Shown: piece after piece, positions 1 through 8,950 of the stretch
How positions within the stretch are numbered: the first letter of the stretch is position 1
Layout of the letters: the number at the start of each line of letters is the position of its first letter
Assembly (NCBI RefSeq): GCF_947493865.1
Contig: NZ_CANLTC010000003.1
Coordinates: 243,062-307,061 of the forward strand
Origin: an uncultured Halomonas sp.
GTDB lineage: Bacteria; Pseudomonadota; Gammaproteobacteria; Pseudomonadales; Halomonadaceae
DNA length: 64,000 nucleotides
Direction: 5' to 3'
Translations under genes and position numbers: made by a program
The notes under the pieces: model-generated
Told to the model about the DNA's origin: nothing
What the model saw: the letters and a program-made list of their open reading frames with translations, nothing else
Databases searched by the model: none

Positions 1-1337
1 GTTTCCAGCTCAAGGAGAAGGGTCGCCTGGTGGTGTCCGGTCGTGCCATCGGTCAGCGTATCGGGCGCGGCGCGGTCAAGATCATCGAGTCCCCGGAGCA
101 GATGGACAAGGTCAATCCCGGCGACATCCTGGTCACGGACATGACCGATCCGGACTGGGAGCCGGTGATGAAGCGTGCCTCCGCGATTGTCACCAATCGT
201 GGCGGGCGTACCTGTCATGCGGCGATCATCGCCCGGGAACTAGGCATTGCCGCAGTGGTTGGCTGTGGTGATGCGACCCGAATACTCACCGACGGCCAGG
301 AAGTGACGGTTTCCTGCGCCGAGGGTGACACCGGCCACGTTTATGAAGGGTTGCTCGACTTCGACTGCAAGACCTCCAGTGTCGATGCGATGCCGGAAAT
401 CCCCTTCAAGATCATGATGAACGTGGGTAATCCGGATCGTGCCTTCAACTTCGCCTCGCTGCCCAACGCCGGCGTAGGGCTGGCGCGCCTGGAATTCATC
501 ATCAACCGCATGATCGGAGTCCATCCCAAGGCATTGCTGGACTACGCCACGCTGCCCACGGATCTGCAGCAGGTCATCGATGCACGCACCGCCGGTTACA
601 ACGATCCGGTGAGTTTCTATGTCGACAAGCTGGTGGAGGGTATTTCGACCCTGGCGGCGGCGTTCTATCCCAAGCGGGTCATCGTGCGCATGTCGGACTT
701 CAAGTCCAACGAGTACGAGAACCTGATCGGCGGCAAGCTCTACGAGCCCGGCGAAGAGAACCCGATGCTGGGCTTCCGCGGTGCCTCGCGCTACATCTCC
801 GAGTCCTTCCGTCCCTGTTTCGAGCTGGAGTGCCAGGCGATCAAGCGGGTACGCGACGAGATGGGGTTGGATAACGTCGAGATCATGATTCCCTTCGTGC
901 GCACCACGGACGAGGCGCGGGAGGTCGTCGAGCTGCTCGATACCGCCGGCCTCAAGCGCGGTGAACGTGGCTTGAAGATCATCATGATGTGCGAGCTGCC
1001 GGCCAATGCGCTGCTGGCGGAGGAGTTCCTCGAGCACTTCGACGGCTTCTCCATCGGCTCCAACGATCTGACCCAGTTGACCCTTGGTCTTGACCGGGAC
1101 TCCGGCATCGTGGCCCATCTGTTCGACGAGCGTAACCCGGCGGTGAAGAAACTGTTGGCCATGGCCATCGCCGCCTGCAAGAAGCAGGGCAAGTACGTGG
1201 GCATCTGCGGTCAGGGCCCTTCGGACTATCCCGAGCTTGCCAAGTGGCTGATGGAGCAGGGGATCGATTCGGTGTCGTTGAACCCGGATGCGGTGCTTGA
1301 AACCTGGTTCATGCTGGCCGGTGAAACCATGGCCTGA
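1..1337 (+). CDS. ppsA: Phosphoenolpyruvate synthase, C-terminal part (5' truncated by window edge)
   Basis: The frame is open from the left edge, so only the last 444 codons are visible; a full PpsA has about 790 residues. The enzyme makes phosphoenolpyruvate from pyruvate and ATP, giving AMP and phosphate, for gluconeogenesis in the cytoplasm. The visible part begins in the swivelling phosphohistidine domain, with the motif [15 protein letters not shown] (catalytic His near visible residue 72). It continues through the PEP-utilising barrel with [36 protein letters not shown] and the C-terminal [12 protein letters not shown], which holds the catalytic Cys. A strong terminator follows directly. 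Pyruvate phosphate dikinase shares these motifs, but the short C-terminus and the SIGSNDLTQ context fit PpsA better. Confidence 0.96.
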   Translation, partial: FQLKEKGRLVVSGRAIGQRIGRGAVKIIESPEQMDKVNPGDILVTDMTDPDWEPVMKRASAIVTNRGGRTCHAAIIARELGIAAVVGCGDATRILTDGQEVTVSCAEGDTGHVYEGLLDFDCKTSSVDAMPEIPFKIMMNVGNPDRAFNFASLPNAGVGLARLEFIINRMIGVHPKALLDYATLPTDLQQVIDARTAGYNDPVSFYVDKLVEGISTLAAAFYPKRVIVRMSDFKSNEYENLIGGKLYEPGEENPMLGFRGASRYISESFRPCFELECQAIKRVRDEMGLDNVEIMIPFVRTTDEAREVVELLDTAGLKRGERGLKIIMMCELPANALLAEEFLEHFDGFSIGSNDLTQLTLGLDRDSGIVAHLFDERNPAVKKLLAMAIAACKKQGKYVGICGQGPSDYPELAKWLMEQGIDSVSLNPDAVLETWFMLAGETMA

Positions 1338-1361
1338 TCGCCTACCCAAGCAAGAAAAGCG

Positions 1362-1395
1362 CGCCCAGTCTATTATCGAATAGGCTGGGCGTTTT
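1362..1395 (+). terminator. Rho-independent terminator after ppsA
   Basis: A 13-bp stem (1362-1374 with 1379-1391, one G-T pair) with loop ATCG is followed by TTTT. It lies 25 bases after the ppsA stop and before the convergent glycerophosphodiesterase gene. Confidence 0.85.
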
Positions 1396-1426
1396 CGTTG
1401 TCGCTATCAGGCGCTATCAGTTGCTA

Positions 1427-3259
1427 TCAAGAACGCAGCCAGTTGCGTAGCTTCAACAACAACAGTTCGCCATCGCTGAGGGTTGCCCGCTCATCCAGCA
1501 CTTCGTTGAGCAGGGCCGGCCGATCGGTGATGATGTTGTCGACTCCCAGGTCGATCAGTCGTGACATCTCAGACTGTCCATTCACCGTCCATGTGTGCAA
1601 TTGATACCCGTGACGCTGCGCCGTTCTAATGGAGGCCAGCGTTACTCGATTATGGCGCAAGCCAAGGGCATCGAATAAACCTCTATCCATGCCGCCGCGC
1701 ACGACGAATTGGGCGAAAAGCGCGGTACGCAGTTGCGGCGCAAGTTGCTTGGCCTCGGCAAGCGCAACGGGTGACAGCGATGCCAGAATCACATCATCAT
1801 CGGGTACCGCCGATAGCTTGTCGATTACGGCGGCGGCAAGCGCCTTTTCACCCCCTCGAACGGGCTTGAGTTCAACATAAAGCTTGATGCGCCCTTGGGC
1901 GAGATCGATGACGTCGTCCAGGGTTGGGATTCGAGTATCGATGAACACATCCCCGAACCAGCTGCCGACATCCACCAACTGCGCTTCTTTCAAGGTCATT
2001 TCGGACAACGGGCGATTCAAGGCTGCCAGGCGGCGAAGGTTGTTGTCATGGGAAACCACGACTTCGTTGTCTTGCGTCAGGCGTACATCGAATTCGATAT
2101 AATCCGCGCCGTCTTCGATGGCCTGCTCGAACGCTGCCAGGGTGTTTTCCGGCGCCTTGGCTGAACTGCCTCGATGAGCGGTGATGTTGATGCGGTCACG
2201 AATCTCGAAACTCGTGAGCGCAGCAGTTGCCTGACTCAATGCCAAAGCCAGAATGAGTGCTTCCGCGCCCCAGGCTACCCAGGCGGGATAACTGCCTTTG
2301 GAGGGCGTTCGAGGCTTGGGTTGCTGCTGTGCCAAGCGCAGATAGAGGCAGGCAAGCAAGAGACTATTGATTGCTACGCCGATAAAGGTAATCGCGAGGG
2401 TAAGCAGAACATAGAACGTCAGATAGGCAAGGGTTGCCGGAATCAATATCGCACTACGTTCAGGCAGCCAACCCAGCAACGGAGTGATCAAGGCATCGAA
2501 TAGACTGGTAATGCCTATGGGCAAGGCGACGATCATCAGCACCGGGAGGGCGATCGGTAGCGCAAGGCGCCGTTTTTTTCCTTTTGTCAGCTCGTGGCTA
2601 CGAGCCAATGCATGGCGGGCCGATGTGCCTTCAAGGACCAATACCGGCAAGGTCAGGGACCAGCGTAGATAAAGCCGTGCAGCAAACCACAGCCAGAGCA
2701 GAACGAACGGCAAGCCACTTGCCAGGAACAGCCACCACTCTTGGGGTTTTACCCGCAGCACATAGTAGCTTTCCATGCCGCCGAGAAGCCACTGATAGAG
2801 AAGTACGAGGGCGATAAGGAAAGGCAATGCGAGTAGCAGGTGAGTGGCGACCTGGATCAACGTCAGTGTGGTGATGGCAAGAAAACGGCGAGCAACGTTC
2901 CATAGCGCTTCCAAGGCGGCACGATAACGACTGGCCCCCGTGCGCATCGCTACCAGCAACATGCCGGCCTGTTGCAGAAACAGGATCAGAAAGGTGGTTC
3001 CGATGGCGATCAGCAACCACAGCAAGCCTGTCGGCGAAAGCGCGATGTCGAGCAGCTGGCCGTTGGTGAACACAGGGCGTCCGATACGCTTCAGCAGCGC
3101 GGCCAGTGCCGTCGCGGAGGCGGGCAGCAACAGGGTAGTCGCCAGCACCGTGAAGAACAGATGAAAGGCGAGCAAGGGGCGCCAATGTTCGCGTAGCGAA
3201 GTGATCACCGCCTTCGATAAGTGGCGCGGCGTCAGGACGAGAGAATGTTGTTCAGCCAT
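1427..3259 (-). CDS. Glycerophosphodiester phosphodiesterase with N-terminal membrane domain
   Basis: A 610-residue two-part protein. The first half (about residues 20-350) is very hydrophobic, with seven or more transmembrane segments, and matches the type of membrane domain found fused to some glycerophosphodiester phosphodiesterases. The second half begins at ITAHRGSS (about residue 360), followed by APENTLAAFEQAI, ADYIEFDVRLTQD and VVSHDNNLRR, the metal-binding and catalytic His/Glu/Asp pattern of the GDPD family; it ends with VDNIITDRPALL. It should cleave glycerophosphodiesters to sn-glycerol-3-phosphate plus an alcohol, with the catalytic domain tethered to the inner membrane. The gene stands alone, convergent with ppsA. 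The ATG start lacks a strong ribosome site. Confidence 0.9.
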   Translation of the reverse strand: MAEQHSLVLTPRHLSKAVITSLREHWRPLLAFHLFFTVLATTLLLPASATALAALLKRIGRPVFTNGQLLDIALSPTGLLWLLIAIGTTFLILFLQQAGMLLVAMRTGASRYRAALEALWNVARRFLAITTLTLIQVATHLLLALPFLIALVLLYQWLLGGMESYYVLRVKPQEWWLFLASGLPFVLLWLWFAARLYLRWSLTLPVLVLEGTSARHALARSHELTKGKKRRLALPIALPVLMIVALPIGITSLFDALITPLLGWLPERSAILIPATLAYLTFYVLLTLAITFIGVAINSLLLACLYLRLAQQQPKPRTPSKGSYPAWVAWGAEALILALALSQATAALTSFEIRDRINITAHRGSSAKAPENTLAAFEQAIEDGADYIEFDVRLTQDNEVVVSHDNNLRRLAALNRPLSEMTLKEAQLVDVGSWFGDVFIDTRIPTLDDVIDLAQGRIKLYVELKPVRGGEKALAAAVIDKLSAVPDDDVILASLSPVALAEAKQLAPQLRTALFAQFVVRGGMDRGLFDALGLRHNRVTLASIRTAQRHGYQLHTWTVNGQSEMSRLIDLGVDNIITDRPALLNEVLDERATLSDGELLLLKLRNWLRS

Positions 3260-3356
3260 GGGGTCAGCGTCTCATTCTGCGCTTGGCATGACAAACCTCA
3301 CTCTTGCCAGGGCAGAGATTGAGACGCCTTCATTTTTTCTGTGATCAATCGTCTAA

Positions 3357-3514
3357 GGAATCACTGCATAAATGCCTACACGAACGAATTGCTGCGTTGC
3401 GCGGTGCTGGTGCGCCAGCCCGGTCGAAACTCGCCTAACCCCATGTTATGTCTCGTTTCCTGCGCTCCGTGCGCCTTGCTCTTCATTTCGCTCGGCGATT
3501 TATTCAGCAATTCC
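3357..3514. repeat. MITE-like inverted-repeat element abutting rraA
   Basis: The ends are imperfect inverted repeats: GGAATCACTGCATAAAT at 3357-3373, and a right end at 3498-3514 that reads GGAATTGCTGAATAAAT on the minus strand (14 of 17 identical). The 158-bp element is flanked by CTAA on both sides (3353-3356 and 3515-3518), as expected of a 4-bp target duplication. It has no convincing gene. CTAA-type 4-bp duplications are typical of part of the IS5 family, so mobilisation by such a transposase is an inference. The right end overlaps the 3' end of rraA and supplies its last codons and stop. Confidence 0.65.
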
Positions 3515-3995
3515 CTAATGCCAAACGCTCTTTTGCAATTAGAACGCCATTGTTGTCCGCATACAGCCACTGCCCAGGGTGGATGGTAACCCCAGCAAAG
3601 GTAACGGGAATATCGCGCTGTCCTTCGCTGTGCTTTTCACTACGCCGTGGGTGAGCGCTTAGTGCCTGTACACCAAGCTCGATTTCCGCCAGGACTTCCA
3701 CGTCCCGCACACAGCCGAACATGAGGATGCCGGCCCAGCCATTGGCAGCGGCCTTTTCGGCGAGCATGTCGCCAAGCATGGCACAGCGCAGCGAGCCCCC
3801 GGCGTCCACCACCAGTACCGCTCCTTTGCCAGGTTCATTCACCGCTTCCTTGACTCGGGAATTGTCTTCGAAGCACTTGATGGTCTTCACGGGACCATGA
3901 AAGGCATCGATGGCGCCAAAGTTGGTGAACAGAGGGTCAAGCACCTGAACCTCCGGATACGCATCACAGATATCCGGCGTCACGATAGCAGGCAT
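3504..3995 (-). CDS. rraA: RraA-family protein (regulator of RNase E activity A), C-terminus modified by a repeat
   Basis: A 163-residue RraA-fold protein with [13 protein letters not shown] opening ([11 protein letters not shown]), [29 protein letters not shown] split over the central region, and GCVRDVE. RraA binds RNase E and dampens its action on mRNA; some family members instead are HMG aldolases, and the sequence alone cannot settle which activity dominates, but the length and the [10 protein letters not shown] signature suit the RraA group. The last residues GNC and the TGA stop lie inside the terminal repeat of the element at 3357-3514, so the original C-terminal tail has probably been replaced. 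AGGA lies about nine bases before the ATG. Confidence 0.9.
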   Translation of the reverse strand: MPAIVTPDICDAYPEVQVLDPLFTNFGAIDAFHGPVKTIKCFEDNSRVKEAVNEPGKGAVLVVDAGGSLRCAMLGDMLAEKAAANGWAGILMFGCVRDVEVLAEIELGVQALSAHPRRSEKHSEGQRDIPVTFAGVTIHPGQWLYADNNGVLIAKERLALGNC

Positions 3996-4078
3996 GGCAG
4001 GTTTCCTTTGATCAAGCTCTTATGAACTTGTTGCTTATGGAATTTTGAGAGCTATTTCGTCGACTTTTCACACAAATC

Positions 4079-4684
4079 CTAGAATTTGAAACCTGCCGAG
4101 GCGGTAAACGTATCGATTTGATAATCACTATCGAAGTCGTAACGCTCGTACTCGGTACGTACCAGAAACGGATCGAAGTTGAACTGGGCGCCGACGCCAT
4201 AGACTGGATCGGTGCCATCCTGATCGTCGAGGTCGATATCCAAGCCGCGCAGGTCGCTCTTGACATCCGTATTCCACTTGGCGATACCGGCCTTGGCAAA
4301 CAATGTGAACCAGGAAGTGAGCGGTAGCTTGCCCATTGCGCTGATGCCGTAGGCATCCGACTCCAGGTCGGTATTAGCATTTTCGCCACCCTGCCAGCGA
4401 GTGCGGCCAAGGTCGGCATAGAACAGTTCGGTGGCGAAGTAGGGGTTGAACTCAAAGCCCACGAAGCCCTTGAAGACATTGTCGTCATCGTCATCGGGGT
4501 CGAAGTCCTCGACGCCGTCGGAAATGAAGTCGCTGACCTCGTCACGATTGTTTTTCAGAGAGCTGAAACCCGTACCGATACCAATATACAAGCCCTCGGC
4601 GTTGGGAGCAGCCAGTACTGAAGGCGCGAAAGCGATCATGACGGTAGACGCGCAGGAAGCGGCCACCAGCGTTTTGAGTTTCAT
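4079..4684 (-). CDS. Small outer-membrane beta-barrel protein (OmpA-like/OmpW-like porin fold)
   Basis: A 201-residue exported protein. A signal peptide is clear: a Lys-containing start, a hydrophobic stretch and a cleavage site after SVLA at about residue 25. The mature part begins NAEGLYIGIGTGFSSL, has alternating polar/aromatic strands (FVGFEFNPYFATELFYADLG, split by short loops) and ends in Phe (SAGFKF), the outer-membrane insertion signal. This pattern is that of an eight-stranded barrel of the OmpA-like group. A run of acidic residues (FDPDDDDDN, about residues 61-69) lies in a predicted external loop and is in keeping with a halophile surface protein. The function beyond membrane structure is unknown. 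It is a single-gene unit between rraA and acnB. Confidence 0.75.
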   Translation of the reverse strand: MKLKTLVAASCASTVMIAFAPSVLAAPNAEGLYIGIGTGFSSLKNNRDEVSDFISDGVEDFDPDDDDDNVFKGFVGFEFNPYFATELFYADLGRTRWQGGENANTDLESDAYGISAMGKLPLTSWFTLFAKAGIAKWNTDVKSDLRGLDIDLDDQDGTDPVYGVGAQFNFDPFLVRTEYERYDFDSDYQIDTFTASAGFKF

Positions 4685-4843
4685 GGAGTAGCTCCAGAAT
4701 AGTTGCGCCAGGGAGAGTCGCGGTCATCGAGCGACAGGCTGACGGGACCCGGGTTGGACGTCGTTGAGGCATGGTCTCGAAATTAATCCGAACACTGTTC
4801 TGTTACAAGGGCCAAGGCACCAGACAGCGTAAAATTTTGTTAT

Positions 4844-4873
4844 AAAAAAAGCGCTCCGTTCAACGGAGCGCTT
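4844..4873 (-). terminator. Rho-independent terminator after acnB
   Basis: On the minus strand a 10-bp perfect stem AAGCGCTCCG/CGGAGCGCTT (4849-4858 with 4864-4873) with a five-base loop is followed by a run of seven T (4844-4850). It lies about 60 bases after the acnB stop. Confidence 0.9.
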
Positions 4874-4933
4874 CTGTGGTCGATTCGGAATCTCAAGGAT
4901 TCCATCGATGTTGCGAGCATCGGAATCGATAGG

Positions 4934-7537
4934 TCATGCTTCCTGTGCGACAGGAATCACGTTCGAGGCTGCCTTCTGAAACTCCTCGATTTCATGAAAA
5001 TTCATGTACCGGTAGATCTCTCCGGCCATGGCGTTGAACTCGCCCATATACCCCTGGTACTCCTCCACCGTGGGGAGACGACCCACGACGGCGGCGACTG
5101 CCGCCAATTCTGCTGAGGCCAGGTAGACATTGGCACCATCCCCCAGGCGATTGGGGAAATTACGGGTCGAGGTGGAGACCACGGTGGACTTTGGTGCCAC
5201 GCGAGCCTGATTGCCCATGCACAACGAACAACCCGGCATTTCCATCCGTGCGCCTGCGCGCCCATAAATTCCGTAATACCCTTCCTCGGTCAGTTGATGC
5301 TGATCCATGCGGGTAGGGGGCGCCAACCATAGACGCGTCTTAAGACTACCTGCTGGTTGCTTTTCCAGCAACTTTCCCGCAGCACGAAAATGGCCGATGT
5401 TGGTCATGCAGGAGCCGATGAAGACTTCATCGATCTTCTCGCCGGCAACTTCCGAGAGCAGCCGTGCATCGTCCGGGTCGTTGGGCGCGCACAGCACTGG
5501 CTCGGTGATGTCCGCAAGATCGATCTCGATCACTTCGGCATATTCCGCATCGCTGTCTGCACGCATCAGGCTTGGATTGGCCAGCCACTCCTGCATCGCC
5601 AGGATACGACGCTCCAGAGTGCGACGATCGCCATAGCCATTGTCGATCATCCATTTGAGCAGCGTGACGTTCGAGGTCAGATACTCGCTGATGCTCTCTT
5701 CGGAAAGCGTGATGGTACAGCCGGCGGCGCTGCGCTCCGCGGAAGCATCGGAAAGCTCGAAAGCCTGTTCGGCGGTGAGATCCTCCAGCCCCTCGATTTC
5801 CAGTACTCGACCGGAGAAGGCGTTCTTCTTGCCGGACTTCTCGACGGTGAGCAGGCCCTGTTTGATGCCATATAGCGGGATGGCATGAACCAGGTCCCGC
5901 AAAGTGATGCCTGGCTGGCGCTTGCCCTTGAAACGCACCAGAATCGATTCCGGCATGTCCAGGGGCATGACGCCGGTGGCCGCCGCGAAGGCGACGAGAC
6001 CGGAGCCGGCAGGAAACGAAATGCCCATGGGAAAGCGGGTGTGGGAGTCGCCACCGGTACCCACGGTGTCCGGCAGCAGCATGCGGTTGAGCCAGGAGTG
6101 AATGATGCCGTCTCCCGGGCGCAGCGAGACGCCGCCGCGATTCATGATGAAGTCCGGCAGGGTGTGGTGAGTCTCCACGTCCACCGGCTTGGGGTAGGCA
6201 GCGGTATGGCAGAACGATTGCATCACCAGGTCGGCCTGAAAGCCAAGGCAGGCCAGGTCCTTCAACTCGTCCCGGGTCATGGGCCCGGTGGTGTCCTGGG
6301 AGCCGACGGTGGTCATTTTCGGCTCGCAGTACATGCCAGGGCGCACGCCTTCCATGCCGCAGGCCTTGCCCACCATCTTCTGGGCCAGAGTGAACCCTTT
6401 GCCGGTATCGGCGGGCTGCTCCGGCGTCTTGAATACCTCGGAGGGCCCCAGGCCGAGTTCGCTACGTGCCTTCTCGGTCAGGCCGCGGCCGATGATCAAT
6501 GGAATACGGCCACCGGCACGCACTTCGTCGAGAATGACGCGAGTCTTGAGTTCAAACGTGCTCAACAGTTCGTCGGTATCGTGCTTGCAGACCTTGCCTT
6601 CATAGGGGTAGACATCGATGACATCGCCCATGGCCATTTTCGAGACATCCATCTCGATGGGCAGGGCGCCGGCATCTTCCATGGTATTGAAGAAGATCGG
6701 CGCGATCTTGCCGCCGAAGCAGAAGCCGCCGGCCCGCTTGTTGGGCACGAAGGGAATGTCGTCGCCGAAGAACCACAGCACCGAGTTGGTGGCGGACTTG
6801 CGCGAGGAGCCGGTGCCCACCACGTCGCCCACGTAGGCGACGGGATAGCCCTTGGCCTTGACTGCTTCGATCTGCTCGAGCGGCCCCTTGGTGCCCGGCT
6901 CGATTGGCTCGATGCCGTCCCGCGGGTTCTTGAGCATGGCGTTGGCGTGCAGTGGGATGTCCGGGCGTGACCAGGCATCCGGTGCCGGCGATAAATCGTC
7001 GGTATTGGTCTCGCCGGGCACCTTGAATACCGCCAGGGTGATTTTTTCCGCCAGCGCCGGCTTGGCCAGAAACCATTCGGCTTCGGCCCAGGACTGGAGA
7101 ACGTTCTTGGCAATCGCATTGCCTTTCTTGGCGCGCTCAGCCACATCATGAAAGGCGTCGAACATCAGCAGGGTGTGCTTGAGCTGTTCGCCGGCCTCCT
7201 TGGCAAGCGCGCTGTCATCAAGCAGTTCCACCAGGGTCGTGATGTTGTAGCCACCCTGCATGGTACCCAGCAGCTTGACCGCATGGATCTTGTCGATCAG
7301 CGGCGACTCGGCTTCTCCCTTGGCGATGGCGCTCAGGAAACCCGCCTTGATATAAGCGGCCTCATCGACACCCGGGGGCACACGATCGGTGATCAGCTCC
7401 AGCAAGAACTGCTCCTCCCCTGGAGTCGGCGACTCAAGCAGTTCGATCAACGCAATTGTCTGCTCCGCATTCAGCGGCTTGGGCGGCACGCCGTCGGCGG
7501 CACGCTCCTTGGCATGGTGACGATAGGCTTCAAGCAC
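4934..7537 (-). CDS. acnB: Aconitate hydratase B (bifunctional aconitase / 2-methylisocitrate dehydratase)
   Basis: An 867-residue AcnB, close to the 865 of E. coli and collinear with it. It interconverts citrate and isocitrate in the TCA cycle through a 4Fe-4S cluster. Cluster ligands are seen in VFIGSCMTN and [10 protein letters not shown] near the C-terminus; substrate-site blocks include [20 protein letters not shown] (swivel domain, N-terminal in AcnB) and [12 protein letters not shown]. An ATG lies further upstream, but I place the start at GTG (7537), because AAGGA sits seven bases before it and translation then opens VLEAYRHH, aligned with the usual MLEAYR start. The 23 extra upstream codons (from 7606) look unlike the family. 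A palindrome in the upstream region (7657-7668) may be an operator. Confidence 0.97.
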   Translation of the reverse strand: MLEAYRHHAKERAADGVPPKPLNAEQTIALIELLESPTPGEEQFLLELITDRVPPGVDEAAYIKAGFLSAIAKGEAESPLIDKIHAVKLLGTMQGGYNITTLVELLDDSALAKEAGEQLKHTLLMFDAFHDVAERAKKGNAIAKNVLQSWAEAEWFLAKPALAEKITLAVFKVPGETNTDDLSPAPDAWSRPDIPLHANAMLKNPRDGIEPIEPGTKGPLEQIEAVKAKGYPVAYVGDVVGTGSSRKSATNSVLWFFGDDIPFVPNKRAGGFCFGGKIAPIFFNTMEDAGALPIEMDVSKMAMGDVIDVYPYEGKVCKHDTDELLSTFELKTRVILDEVRAGGRIPLIIGRGLTEKARSELGLGPSEVFKTPEQPADTGKGFTLAQKMVGKACGMEGVRPGMYCEPKMTTVGSQDTTGPMTRDELKDLACLGFQADLVMQSFCHTAAYPKPVDVETHHTLPDFIMNRGGVSLRPGDGIIHSWLNRMLLPDTVGTGGDSHTRFPMGISFPAGSGLVAFAAATGVMPLDMPESILVRFKGKRQPGITLRDLVHAIPLYGIKQGLLTVEKSGKKNAFSGRVLEIEGLEDLTAEQAFELSDASAERSAAGCTITLSEESISEYLTSNVTLLKWMIDNGYGDRRTLERRILAMQEWLANPSLMRADSDAEYAEVIEIDLADITEPVLCAPNDPDDARLLSEVAGEKIDEVFIGSCMTNIGHFRAAGKLLEKQPAGSLKTRLWLAPPTRMDQHQLTEEGYYGIYGRAGARMEMPGCSLCMGNQARVAPKSTVVSTSTRNFPNRLGDGANVYLASAELAAVAAVVGRLPTVEEYQGYMGEFNAMAGEIYRYMNFHEIEEFQKAASNVIPVAQEA

Positions 7538-7656
7538 GATGGGGTCCTTTTCGATGGTCAGGTAACCGTGTGCAAAACCGCGACGATGAGACATTTGTGG
7601 TCTCAAAATCAGCGCTTACGAGGGCTTCGCTCATGGGGGCATGTATGGTACGAGAA

Positions 7657-7668
7657 ATTGTCGACAAT
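7657..7668. promoter_or_regulatory. Perfect 12-bp palindrome, possible GntR-type operator
   Basis: ATTGTCGACAAT lies in the divergent space between acnB (minus) and the DUF1289 gene (plus), about 120 bases before each start. Symmetry and length resemble operators of GntR-family regulators. A possible minus-strand -35 (TTGTCG) overlaps it. The regulator is not identified. Confidence 0.4.
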
Positions 7669-7789
7669 GTTAAGAGCGCTGCCGCGTTGCCAAATTCGAC
7701 TTTGGTTTGGACAAGAATCACGCTTTTTACTTCTTTACCGGTCGCTGATGAAGAGTTGGCGAGCTACCATGAGCCTCGAGGAGGATGTC

Positions 7790-8230
7790 ATGGGACAAGC
7801 GATCGTTTCGCCCTGCGTTGGACTCTGCTCCACGACCCTTGGAGACCCCGTATGCCGGGGGTGTCAGCGCACAGAGAACGAAATTCGTAACTGGTTCGGG
7901 TATGCCGACGAACAGCGTCGTGCACGCATGGCCGAACTGGATGCGCTGCGCGCCCGCGTCGCGGGTGATTTCCTTGGGGTTCTGGATGCCGGTCTGTTGC
8001 AAAGTCAGCTCGAGCGGCACCGCATTCGCTTTCGTGACGACCAGCCGCCGTTGTCTCGGGCCATCGAATTACTACGCGTAGGGCGTACACGCATTCGCGA
8101 TCTTTCTCGTTATGGTTTGCAGTCCAAAGGTAAAGGGTTGCGACTTTCCGCCGATGAACTGCATGAGGCTATTACGCGTGCGTTGCTCGAGTGTGCTGAA
8201 TCCCGCCGCCTGACTCTGGAGCTCGACTGA
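7790..8230 (+). CDS. DUF1289 domain-containing protein
   Basis: A 146-residue cytoplasmic protein. The N-terminal SPCVGLCSTTLGDPVCRGC followed by QRTENEIRNW is the DUF1289 signature: three or four Cys in a short metal-binding-like knuckle and a conserved Trp. The remaining hundred residues are a helical extension rich in Arg and Leu with no family I recognise. The start is ATG 7790, chosen because GAGGAGG (7778-7784) lies five bases before it; longer in-frame extension upstream has no such support. The gene ends six bases before miaE, so the two are likely co-transcribed. The biochemical role of DUF1289 proteins is not established. Confidence 0.85.
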   Translation: MGQAIVSPCVGLCSTTLGDPVCRGCQRTENEIRNWFGYADEQRRARMAELDALRARVAGDFLGVLDAGLLQSQLERHRIRFRDDQPPLSRAIELLRVGRTRIRDLSRYGLQSKGKGLRLSADELHEAITRALLECAESRRLTLELD

Positions 8231-8236
8231 TCCGAG

Positions 8237-8875
8237 ATGATGAAAACAACGTCTGAATCCACTGCCATGCTGTTGCCTGCGGAGTTGCTCGCATTCCTGC
8301 CTTGCACCACTCCCGAGACCTGGGTCGAGGCGGCACTTGCCAATCCTGACTTGCTGTTGATCGATCATGCTCAGTGCGAGAAAAAGGCAGCCTCCACGGC
8401 GATGAGCCTGATGTATCGCTATGTCGACTATCCATTATTGCTGACCAAGATGTCGCAACTCGCCCGGGAAGAGCTTTTGCATTTCGAACAGGTCGTCAAG
8501 CTCATGGAAGAGCGCGGTGTCGTTTATCGGCATATCGGCGCATCACGTTATGCCGGGGGGTTGCGTGAGTGGGTGCGCCGAGACGAGCCGCAGCGGTTGA
8601 TCGATGTATTGATCGTGGGAGCCTTCATCGAAGCGCGAAGCTGCGAGCGCTTCGCGTGCCTGATTCCGCACTTGGACGATGAGCTAGGCAAATTCTATCG
8701 TGGATTGGTGAAGTCGGAAGGGCGCCACTACGAAGATTATCTGATGCTGGCACGGCACTACGCTACCGAGCCCATAGAGGAGCGAATCGCTTTTTTCGCC
8801 GAACAGGAGCGAGCGTTGATCGAGGCGCCAGATCCCGTTTTCCGCTTTCATAGCGGCTTGCCGATGGCAGCCTGA
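8237..8875 (+). CDS. miaE: tRNA 2-methylthio-N6-isopentenyladenosine-37 hydroxylase
   Basis: A 212-residue ferritin-like diiron monooxygenase that hydroxylates the isopentenyl group of ms2i6A37 in tRNAs reading UNN codons. Four-helix-bundle metal ligands are visible: DHAQCEKKAA (Glu about residue 48), REELLHFEQV (Glu and His, the ExxH pair), FIEARSCERF (Glu) and KSEGRHYEDY (Glu and His). Length is right for bacterial MiaE (about 200-270; this is the short form). It follows the DUF1289 gene by six bases. Another ATG follows the first directly and could equally be used. Confidence 0.93.
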   Translation: MMKTTSESTAMLLPAELLAFLPCTTPETWVEAALANPDLLLIDHAQCEKKAASTAMSLMYRYVDYPLLLTKMSQLAREELLHFEQVVKLMEERGVVYRHIGASRYAGGLREWVRRDEPQRLIDVLIVGAFIEARSCERFACLIPHLDDELGKFYRGLVKSEGRHYEDYLMLARHYATEPIEERIAFFAEQERALIEAPDPVFRFHSGLPMAA

Positions 8876-8950
8876 CAAATGCCTGAGTGTGAAATGTAGG
8901 GCGGCACGTCACTACATGATGGCATCACGACACGGTAGGAAACCATAACA

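Noticed and set aside
5885..6970. Long plus-strand open frame (361 codons) opposite acnB
   Set aside because: It lies wholly antisense to a strongly conserved gene; the translation is rich in His, Gly and Arg, with no recognisable family.
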